A DNA stretch of 8,636 nucleotides from an uncultured Prevotella sp. (lineage in GTDB: Bacteria; Bacteroidota; Bacteroidia; Bacteroidales; Bacteroidaceae). The notes below the pieces were generated by a model. That model saw only the letters and a program-made list of their open reading frames with translations, made no database searches and was not told the DNA's origin. Where the stretch lies: contig USCM01000067.1 of assembly GCA_900553155.1 (NCBI GenBank), positions 1 to 8,636 on the forward strand, given 5' to 3'. Shown piece after piece: positions 1-5,523 of this stretch. Position numbers and translations under genes: made by a program. The number at the start of each line of letters is the position of its first letter. Position 1 is the stretch's first letter.

Positions 1-2769
1 GTGTTCCCTGCCACAGCGGGTTGCCTGGCAAAGCTAACGCTTACGGAGAACATAAAGAAGGGCGACAAGACGGTGAAGATTGAGGGCAAGTCGTTGTCGC
101 TTGTGAACAATATGGAGCCTCAGACGGTATGCCAAGCCGACACCGCCTATCTGAATGTGGAGTTTGTTAGCGGTTCATACTTCCGCAATTTCAGCGTTAC
201 ATACAAGCCGCAGACGGTAAAGAAGCCCACCATTGCCACCCTCTCCTGCGACGGCAAGACACTCAGCGCCGAGCAAATCAAGGAGCAGATGGCAAACAAC
301 GGATATATAACCTTTGACGCCTCACCTTGGAAAAACGCCGACGAGGAGATGCCGGAGGTTACGGGTACAGCCACCGGCGACGGCTTTGTAACTGCCACCA
401 AGGCAGACATCAGCACGCAGGAATGTAACGTAACGGTGATGACGCACAGCAACATAGAAGTGGAATCGTACCCCGTAAAGTTCGAGATGACAACACCGGA
501 CACGCCGCCCGTATTCACTGGAGTAACGGTAGGAGGTAAGTTATACACCAGTATGTCCAACGAGATATACGACGTACCGCGAAGTGGTGTCATCAAGGTT
601 GGGTTCAGCCGAACCATGAAGCAAACCATGCTGAACGTGAACGGCACGTTGTATCTGTCCGAATCGGGCAAGGAACTGGCGTTTAGGTATTGGGACATAG
701 CAGCAGGAGATGTCGTGAAGATAGTGGTTCCGGCGGGTAAACTAAAGGACATATATGGTGCTGCTTACGAGCAGGAGCTTTCGCTCACCCTGCATATAAC
801 GGAGGAGAAGGAGAAGTATCACCACCATACGTTCAACTTCGTGGTGGGACGCGACGGCACTATCGACCAAGCCATCAACGCTGCCAACGACAACGACTAT
901 TCTGACGGTCACCGCTTCTACATCTTCGTACCAGACGGCACGCATCATCTTACGGGCAACACCATCTCGGACATAGCCGGCGTGGGCGTCATCAACAACG
1001 GCGTAACCAGGATTAACGCCTCCAATGTGTCGCTTATAGGTCAGAGCAAGGACGGCACTATTATCTACAACGAGCCTAAGTACGGCGGTAGTGCCTACAC
1101 CTCAACCATAGCCTTGGACGCAGGCGTCAACGACTTCTATGCCGAGGACATAACCATGGACAACCGCTTCGACTACATTAAGGCTAAGGACGAGAAGCTA
1201 AACACGCAAGCCATTGCCTTCCGCGACCGTGGAGACAGAACGGTGCTTAAGAACGTGGCGCTACGAAGCTATGAGTATACATACAACTCAAACAACCCTT
1301 CGGCAAGCTCGCGTGGCTACTTCGAGAACTGCGACATCACGGGAGCGGTGGATATGGTCATCGGCGACGGCAATATATGGTTCGAGGGATGCAACCTTAT
1401 ACTGCGCGACCGTGCCGCCAACAACATCGCTGCGCCTACCACACAGGCCATGCAGGAATGGGGCTACGTATTTAACTACTGCACTATCAAGCCTGAAGCA
1501 GACCAACTGACGTTGCTGAAGAACAAGAACTGGACACTGGGACGACCTGGCAACCACTCGCCGGCTTGCACCTTCCTCAATACAAGGATGCTCATTGAGC
1601 CGCGCCCATACGGATGGACGAAGAAGAAGACGAACCTTATGCTGCGCTTCCACGAGCATAACAGCATGAACGCGGCTGGCAACAAGCTGTCGCTCGACGC
1701 CCGCTCCATAGCTCTCTGCGTGCCTGCCGCCGGCTCTGACGAGTGTGTGCTTAGCGACGTAGAGGCTGCTTCGTACAATGTGCGCAACGTTCTTGGTGGC
1801 GACGACGGCTTCGAGCCTAACGACCTGTGCTGCCAGATAGATGCGGCATCGGCTGCCAATGAGGACAAGGATGCCAACAACACGACGTGGAACGACAACA
1901 TCTCCATTGAGGACAACCTCCTTACGTGGGACGATGAGAAGATGGCGATGTGCTACTTTGTCTTTAAGCTGGACGAGAGCACGGGCAAGTGGACTTACGT
2001 GGACAACATCACAACAACATCATACGACCTCTCGAAGCTTGAGACGGGTTATTACTGTGTGCGTGCTGCCAACATGCGCGGTGGCTTGGGAGCTGCAACA
2101 AAGAGCGTATGGTATAAGAAACTCGCCCCCTACGTGCTCACCATCAGTCAGACTGGCGACGAGATGGTGGACGGCAAGCCATACGGATGGAGCACCATCT
2201 GCCTGCCTTTCAATGCCCGTGTGCCTGAGGAGGTTACGGTGTATGCTGCCACTGCACACAACAGTCAGAGTGCCGACGACAAGGTGAGCGACTACCTCAT
2301 GACGCTCACACCTGTAACGGTGACCGACAGCCTTAAGGGTTATGTGGTGTATGGTCCTGCCGGCGAACATAGCTTCTCGCCCACTTCGCTTACCTCCGGC
2401 AAGCCTACCATACTTGAGGGCAACGCCACGGATGCTCCTCTGTCCGCCCTCAACATCCACTGCTACGTTCTCGCCGACAAGAACTGGGGCATAGGCTTCT
2501 ATAGGTTCACCGGCTCTTACCTCGCCGCCAACCGTGCATGGCTCCCCTATAGCGTGGTGACAGACAATATGAACGAGTCGCTCTCTACCAGTCCCCGTGC
2601 CATCCGCTTCGAGATAGCCCCCACCTCTGGCATCTCTTCCGTCCACTACAACACCCCACTACCCGACGGCATATACACCATAGACGGCAAACGGGTAGAC
2701 AGCATGACGCAACAGGGGGTGTATGTGGTAAGGAAGAACGGAAGAAGCGAGAAGAGAGTTAAGAATTAG
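1..2769 (+). CDS. Secreted pectinesterase-family (CE8-like) protein, 5' end missing, catalytic site degenerate
   Basis: The reading frame is open from the first base and shows no signal peptide, so the true start lies upstream; 922 residues are visible. Residues about 1-165 are beta-rich and unrecognised. Residues about 170-270 look like a bacterial Ig-like domain. Residues about 275-590 form a pectinesterase right-handed beta-helix: QAIAF (Q403), the region matching QDTL at 424-428, GAVDMVIG (D451) and LGRP (R515). Pectin methylesterases remove methyl esters from pectin. Here the canonical Gln-Asp pair is Glu425-Tyr426, and the Trp after LGRP is Gly517, so normal activity is doubtful. Residues about 634-706 resemble fibronectin type III. 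Residues about 707-875 resemble a C-terminal module of Prevotella secreted proteins (GWSTICLPF). The tail (PLPDGIYTIDGKRV, GVYVVRKNG) resembles a short C-terminal sorting domain, which suggests export to the cell surface. The gene converges on the minus-strand operon and shares its terminator. Confidence 0.85.
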   Translation: MFPATAGCLAKLTLTENIKKGDKTVKIEGKSLSLVNNMEPQTVCQADTAYLNVEFVSGSYFRNFSVTYKPQTVKKPTIATLSCDGKTLSAEQIKEQMANNGYITFDASPWKNADEEMPEVTGTATGDGFVTATKADISTQECNVTVMTHSNIEVESYPVKFEMTTPDTPPVFTGVTVGGKLYTSMSNEIYDVPRSGVIKVGFSRTMKQTMLNVNGTLYLSESGKELAFRYWDIAAGDVVKIVVPAGKLKDIYGAAYEQELSLTLHITEEKEKYHHHTFNFVVGRDGTIDQAINAANDNDYSDGHRFYIFVPDGTHHLTGNTISDIAGVGVINNGVTRINASNVSLIGQSKDGTIIYNEPKYGGSAYTSTIALDAGVNDFYAEDITMDNRFDYIKAKDEKLNTQAIAFRDRGDRTVLKNVALRSYEYTYNSNNPSASSRGYFENCDITGAVDMVIGDGNIWFEGCNLILRDRAANNIAAPTTQAMQEWGYVFNYCTIKPEADQLTLLKNKNWTLGRPGNHSPACTFLNTRMLIEPRPYGWTKKKTNLMLRFHEHNSMNAAGNKLSLDARSIALCVPAAGSDECVLSDVEAASYNVRNVLGGDDGFEPNDLCCQIDAASAANEDKDANNTTWNDNISIEDNLLTWDDEKMAMCYFVFKLDESTGKWTYVDNITTTSYDLSKLETGYYCVRAANMRGGLGAATKSVWYKKLAPYVLTISQTGDEMVDGKPYGWSTICLPFNARVPEEVTVYAATAHNSQSADDKVSDYLMTLTPVTVTDSLKGYVVYGPAGEHSFSPTSLTSGKPTILEGNATDAPLSALNIHCYVLADKNWGIGFYRFTGSYLAANRAWLPYSVVTDNMNESLSTSPRAIRFEIAPTSGISSVHYNTPLPDGIYTIDGKRVDSMTQQGVYVVRKNGRSEKRVKN

Positions 2770-2790
2770 GAGTTACGAGTTACGAATTGT

Positions 2791-2808
2791 TCATCCGATA
2801 TTTGGAGT
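2791..2808. repeat. 18-bp inverted match to the 3' end of folK
   Basis: The sequence tcatccgatatttggagt matches the reverse complement of 5086-5103 at 17 of 18 positions. The partner site covers the last codons and stop of folK. The match lies just outside the 25-bp inverted repeat at 2813-2837. It may be a trace of a rearrangement, or chance in A+T-rich DNA. Confidence 0.5.
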
Positions 2809-2812
2809 CCTG

Positions 2813-2837
2813 ATGTTCGTGTAATGGACGTATAATA
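2813..2837 (-). repeat. Isolated inverted copy of the 25-bp repeat unit found at 4457-4481
   Basis: These 25 bases are the exact reverse complement of 4457-4481, the first unit of the tandem array upstream of the three-gene operon. A perfect match of this length in a window this size is not chance. The copy lies between the pectinesterase stop codon and the shared terminator. The two copies bracket the minus-strand operon like terminal inverted repeats, with a span of 1669 bp. I see no obvious target-site duplication outside them. Confidence 0.9.
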
Positions 2838-2840
2838 AAA

Positions 2841-2868
2841 CCCCGATAAGTGATTGAACTTATCGGGG
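2841..2868. terminator. Bidirectional intrinsic terminator
   Basis: A perfect 10-bp stem, ccccgataag (2841-2850) with cttatcgggg (2859-2868), encloses an 8-nt loop. A T-rich stretch (gtatttttata) follows on the plus strand. On the minus strand the complement of the upstream A-run gives ttttattata. The hairpin lies between the converging ends of the pectinesterase-like gene (2769) and the ART-like gene (2876), so it probably stops both transcripts. Confidence 0.85.
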
Positions 2869-2875
2869 TGTATTT

Positions 2876-3457
2876 TTATATAGTCTGATTTGCAGTAAAA
2901 GTCTTTTTCCAGACAATGCGATAGGGTTCTGTAAGTAGAGTCTTATCGAAGAAACAGATTTGTATCTTGTCAGGCTTACACAAAACCACCTTGGCATCTG
3001 GAAACCTAACGGGTGTTTTTTCAAAGGTATTGGGGTGAGGCCAAACCCTTATTGCCTTATAGTTGAAATCAGCATTTTCCTTTTTCATATAGGCGAGTAC
3101 AACAGGAAACTTTATGGTTGTAAGATTCAGTTTTTTCCTTATAAGTTCCGCACAATCTATGAACTCGTCAAACTGCCGTATGTCGCCCACCAAATCGTAG
3201 AGCAAGGGTGAATTTTGGTCGTAGGTCGTTTTACAAATGATATACCCATTTCGGCTGTACACGGTATCGCCCCACCATCTGGCATCCGCTATTCTCGTAT
3301 CCCAGAAATAATAACCCTCACCCAGCCACGGCTCTTTTGTTCCGCTTTTCAAGATGCCGTTGGCATACCGCTCTGAACAGAAATACGGGCCGTGGTCTTC
3401 CACCTCCTCATCGTTCTGCCGGTCTTCGAGTGTCTGGTATATATCCGTGGTCTTCAT
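2876..3457 (-). CDS. ADP-ribosyltransferase-like protein, candidate toxin of a SecB-linked TAC system
   Basis: This is the last gene of a three-gene minus-strand operon and encodes 193 residues from the chosen ATG, 10 nt after the stop of the SecB-like gene. A TTG at 3475 would add six residues and overlap that gene by 8 nt. I recognise no named family with certainty. WLGEGYYFW at residues 44-52, followed by an Ala/Trp-rich helix (ADARWWGD, 57-64), resembles the second motif of ART/PARP-like folds of the form LGxGxYF..A..W. DHG at 21-23, ahead of ANGILKSG (32-39), may be a diverged form of the first motif, HGT..A..I..G. DKIQICFF at 163-170 resembles the terminal strand with an Ile-Gln motif. 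There is no signal peptide or membrane segment, so it should be cytosolic. By context I infer a toxin that modifies a cellular target with ADP-ribose from NAD+. The fold is a moderate-confidence inference and the substrate is unknown. Confidence 0.6.
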   Translation of the reverse strand: MKTTDIYQTLEDRQNDEEVEDHGPYFCSERYANGILKSGTKEPWLGEGYYFWDTRIADARWWGDTVYSRNGYIICKTTYDQNSPLLYDLVGDIRQFDEFIDCAELIRKKLNLTTIKFPVVLAYMKKENADFNYKAIRVWPHPNTFEKTPVRFPDAKVVLCKPDKIQICFFDKTLLTEPYRIVWKKTFTANQTI

Positions 3458-3467
3458 ACTCTCCGAA

Positions 3468-3878
3468 CTATTCAATAACGGTTGTCTGTTCTTTCAGATT
3501 CTCCGTAAGCCCTATGAGGTTGACTGTAGGCAATACTACTGGCTGCATATTAGCCTGCAAGGTTATTGTGCTTACAAAAGCCCTAACGTATGGAAATACG
3601 ATAGCCAGACTGTTTGGGTAGAAGTATTCGGGAATGTCGGCGATAGTAATACCACCGCCAAACGAAAACGAAGCCACACACGAAACCTTTACAACCTCCG
3701 TGTTAGTCTCTGTGCATCCTACCATAACGTCAAAGTCCAATTCATAGCGTGCTTCCTTTGTGTGAAACACTCCCTTAGGACTGAAAGATATATTCAACTC
3801 AGCATTGTCCGGTATGTTAAAGTCCAAAGATGCCTTAGTGAAACGATAATTATCTAATTTAAAAGCTGCTTTTTCCAT
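3468..3878 (-). CDS. SecB-like chaperone
   Basis: The 136-residue product is a little shorter than classical SecB (about 155 in E. coli). The diagnostic region is residues 88-121: PNSLAIVFPYVRAF, then a Gln-containing loop and LPTVNL. This corresponds to the PNxLFPYAR...LxPVNF region of SecB. The N-terminal 80 residues have the alternating pattern of the SecB beta-sheet (for example AELNISFSPKG at 26-36). SecB proteins bind unfolded polypeptides, and SecB-like copies beside toxin genes protect labile antitoxins, as Rv1957 does in M. tuberculosis and CmdC in E. coli CmdTAC. The gene starts 7 nt after the stop of the 85-aa gene and ends just before the ART-like gene. That linkage favours a dedicated TAC chaperone over a general export chaperone. 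The family call is good; the TAC role is inferred from context. Confidence 0.8.
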   Translation of the reverse strand: MEKAAFKLDNYRFTKASLDFNIPDNAELNISFSPKGVFHTKEARYELDFDVMVGCTETNTEVVKVSCVASFSFGGGITIADIPEYFYPNSLAIVFPYVRAFVSTITLQANMQPVVLPTVNLIGLTENLKEQTTVIE

Positions 3879-3885
3879 GATTGCC

Positions 3886-4143
3886 TTATGCTGCTAAACA
3901 ATACTTTGCGTCTGCTGCAATGCCATTTTCCCCCGTGCTGACTGATACGTCATATCTGTGTGTCTCCTCTTTCTCCTTGAAATTGGAATACGACACGGCT
4001 GTACCGAAATTCTCCCTAACGAATTCGGCGTACTCAATGACATCGGGGCCAATCTCATTGAGATATTCTCTCCAATCCTTTTCGATTACATCCTTTGGGG
4101 TGTTCTCGAAGTAATCTTTGAGACTTTCAAAAAGATTTCCCAT
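3886..4143 (-). CDS. Small acidic protein with ssrA-like C-terminus, candidate antitoxin
   Basis: This is the first gene of the three-gene operon and encodes 85 residues. I recognise no family. The N-terminal half (residues 1-46) is acidic and probably helical (GNLFESLKDYFE, EKDWREYL, DVIEYAEFVREN). Residues about 47-72 look like two beta strands. The last ten residues, AADAKYCLAA, align with the E. coli ssrA tag AANDENYALAA (AA, D, Y and LAA identical), which ClpXP recognises. A genome-encoded tag-like tail suggests a protein that is degraded quickly unless its C-terminus is shielded. As the small first gene ahead of a SecB-like chaperone and a possible ART toxin, it fits a chaperone-dependent antitoxin. 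I see no DNA-binding motif, so it need not be an autoregulator. The ATG at 4143 is the only sensible start. The role is inferred. Confidence 0.65.
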   Translation of the reverse strand: MGNLFESLKDYFENTPKDVIEKDWREYLNEIGPDVIEYAEFVRENFGTAVSYSNFKEKEETHRYDVSVSTGENGIAADAKYCLAA

Positions 4144-4181
4144 AATTCTTAATGTATTTAATGTTTTGTACTTTAGGACTA

Positions 4182-4189
4182 CAAAATTA
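4182..4189 (-). promoter_or_regulatory. Candidate Bacteroidota -7 promoter element of the three-gene operon
   Basis: On the minus strand this reads TAATTTTG, a match to the Bacteroidota -7 consensus TAnnTTTG, about 40 nt upstream of the ATG at 4143. A TTTG lies upstream, but only 12 nt away, shorter than the usual spacing to the -33 element. Only the -7 half is therefore supported. Confidence 0.35.
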
Positions 4190-4303
4190 ATATTTTTAAT
4201 ACAAACGGCGATATTTTTTGCCCGTTAGTTACTTACTAATACGAATATTTAACACTAATCGTCCTAAAAAACTCATTTTAAGCGCATTATGCGACAAAAA
4301 CAC

Positions 4304-4328
4304 GTAAACGGGTTGTAAACGGGTTTAC
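4304..4328. repeat. Direct repeat ending in a palindrome
   Basis: Two adjacent copies of gtaaacgggtt (4304-4314 and 4315-4325) run into gtaaacgggtttac (4315-4328), a palindrome with 6-bp arms and a 2-bp centre. It lies about 160 bp upstream of the 85-aa gene. It could be a protein-binding site, but its distance from the candidate promoter makes that uncertain. Confidence 0.55.
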
Positions 4329-4456
4329 GACTGCTACACTATTGTTTTACGCCAAAAACGCCAAATTATCGGTACGGAAAACGACGATTTCCATACGACA
4401 AACCAACGATAACCGCACCGATAATCTCACTATAAACGTAGTGTTACATTGTTACG

Positions 4457-4560
4457 TATTATACGTCCATTACACGAACATAAATATTATACGTCCATTA
4501 TACGAACCTAAAATTATACGTTCATTATACGATAAAATATTATACGTCCATTACACGAAC
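4457..4560 (+). repeat. Four tandem copies of a ~23-bp unit, period 26-28 bp
   Basis: Units begin at 4457, 4485, 4512 and 4538, share the core attatacgtccatta and end in cacgaac or a close variant (tacgaac, tacgat). Short A+T spacers of about 3-5 bp separate them. Units 1 and 4 are nearly identical; unit 3 has ttcatt in place of tccatt. An exact 25-bp inverted copy of unit 1 occurs at 2813-2837. The spacers are far too short for a CRISPR array. The regular spacing would allow iteron-like protein binding, but no function is known. Confidence 0.9.
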
Positions 4561-4563
4561 TGA

Positions 4564-4651
4564 CTTAATTGGTCTGTCATTAAGGCTTAATTGGAAGGTC
4601 ATTAAGGCTTAGTTGGAAGGTTACAAAGCCTTGATTGGAAGGTTACAAAGC
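4564..4651 (+). repeat. 22-bp tandem repeat, four copies
   Basis: Four contiguous 22-bp units begin at 4564, 4586, 4608 and 4630 and share ctta.ttggaagg or a close variant. Units 1 and 2 end in tcattaagg, while units 3 and 4 end in ttacaaagc, so the array has two sub-types. It starts three bases after the previous array. The 22-bp length is not a multiple of three, so the array does not encode a repeated peptide. It looks like a minisatellite-type intergenic repeat. Confidence 0.9.
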
Positions 4652-4713
4652 CTTGGTAATAATAGGATATGTGTACCACTTGCGACTTTAGACACACACT
4701 CTCCTATGACAAT

Positions 4714-5042
4714 GTTTTTTTTCTGCCAACCCCTCATTCTGTCACTTTTCAGAACAGAAAATCTCGTAACACGTTGAGAGTTAATGGATAGCAGGAGTGA
4801 TAGGTTGCGGCTCGAGGCGTTCACCTATCATTGATCTATCACTAAGGTCTCACTCTACTAACACAGCACATTACAGGGGGTGAGGCTTTGGTTTATTGTG
4901 AGTGAGACTTTAGTGATAGATCAATGATAGGTGAGCCTTGTATCTTGCCACCCAACACTCGTGTATACCATTAATAATCAACGATATACACCGACACATG
5001 GAGCAAAAAGTGATAGAATGAGGGGTTGAAAAAATAAAAAAC
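4714..5042. repeat. ~330-bp imperfect inverted repeat (MITE-like or REP-like element)
   Basis: Arms 4714-4855 and 4900-5042 are inverted copies around a 44-nt loop. The outer core, 4728-4749 against 5006-5027, matches 21 of 22. The inner core, 4821-4855 against 4900-4934, matches 34 of 35. The intervening parts are diverged but still align without gaps: all cores share the same centre at 4877.5. This collinearity shows that one arm arose as an inverted copy of the other. Any transcript across it, for example read-through from folK, would fold into a long hairpin. No transposase or clear target duplication is visible. The element may exist elsewhere in the genome. Confidence 0.85.
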
Positions 5043-5088
5043 TTATATACTTGTAGCTCCTTTGCTTGTAGTTCCCACAGAACTCACT

Positions 5089-5523
5089 CTAAATATCGGA
5101 TGACCCATAAATCTCCCTAAGCGGAATCATTACAAAGTCGCGGTCTTTCATCAATGGGTGCGGCAGTGTTAGCTCGGGGGTATTGATGTGCAAATCGTCG
5201 TGCATCAGAATGTCGATGTCTATCGGTCTGTCGTGGTAGTGGCCATCTACCGACTTCGACATCCTTCCAAGTTCCCGTTCGATGCCCTGCGTTGCGGCAA
5301 GCAGCTGTTGCGGCGACAATGGGGTGAGCACCCTGACGCACATATTGAGAAACTTATTGGCAGACAGGAAGCCCCAAGGCTCGGTCTCGAGCATTGCCGA
5401 CTGGCGGTCTACCGTGCCTACCTCCATGCCCAACAGGTCGATGGCACGACACATTGTGGCGTGTCGGTCGCCAAGATTGGAACCGAGCGAGAGGTAAGCC
5501 GTATGTATATCAGCGCTTGACAT
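5089..5523 (-). CDS. folK: 2-amino-4-hydroxy-6-hydroxymethyldihydropteridine diphosphokinase
   Basis: HPPK transfers pyrophosphate from ATP to 6-hydroxymethyl-7,8-dihydropterin, the step before dihydropteroate synthase in folate synthesis. The 144-residue product shows the N-terminal SLGSNLGDR (12-20), ETEPWGF (46-52), N60 with the following VRVLTPLSPQQLL strand-helix, IERELGR (81-87), the signature DRPIDIDIL (98-106) with Mg-binding D102 and D104, and PHPLMKDRDFVMIPLREI (121-138). The length is normal for a stand-alone HPPK. The ATG was chosen because it gives the normal N-terminus and overlaps the queA stop by one base (TAATG), implying translational coupling. A longer frame running back to 5730 only crosses queA. 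It is the last gene of the operon. The inverted repeat at 4714-5042 lies just downstream. No other folate gene is nearby. Confidence 0.95.
   Translation of the reverse strand: MSSADIHTAYLSLGSNLGDRHATMCRAIDLLGMEVGTVDRQSAMLETEPWGFLSANKFLNMCVRVLTPLSPQQLLAATQGIERELGRMSKSVDGHYHDRPIDIDILMHDDLHINTPELTLPHPLMKDRDFVMIPLREIYGSSDI

Larger units (their letters stand above)
4144..5088. other. Repeat-rich intergenic region without a convincing gene
   Basis: About 945 bp separate the start of the 85-aa gene from the end of folK. The part next to the operon (4144-4300) is very A+T-rich and contains a candidate -7 element and a short dyad ttagt-tactt-actaa at 4225-4239. From 4300 onward there is a small palindrome, two unrelated tandem arrays and a long inverted repeat, listed separately. 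Open frames here (4342-4563 plus, 4621-4824 minus) are built from the repeats and show no protein family. I see no tRNA, rRNA or transposase gene. Confidence 0.8.

Noticed and set aside
3458..3475. TTG start for the ART-like gene
   Set aside because: It would overlap the SecB-like gene by 8 nt and add six residues with no motif. The ATG at 3457 gives ordinary spacing, though the TTG cannot be excluded.
3354..3857. 167-residue plus-strand open frame opposite the SecB-like and ART-like genes
   Set aside because: It is the antisense of two genes whose minus-strand products show family motifs, and it has none of its own.
4342..4563. 73-residue plus-strand open frame
   Set aside because: Most of it is translation of the ~23-bp repeats, with no promoter and no protein-like pattern.
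4457..4651. Possible CRISPR array
   Set aside because: Spacers are only a few A+T bases or absent, the unit type changes midway, and no cas genes are present. These are simple tandem repeats.
4621..4824. 67-residue minus-strand open frame
   Set aside because: It is built from the left arm of the inverted repeat and the end of the 22-bp array and has no recognised family. It could be a common spurious prediction in copies of this element.
5027..5084. Intrinsic terminator for folK
   Set aside because: The stem agttc/gaact (5070-5084) has only 5 bp, and the T-rich stretch on the minus strand begins about 28 nt farther on, which does not fit a standard terminator.
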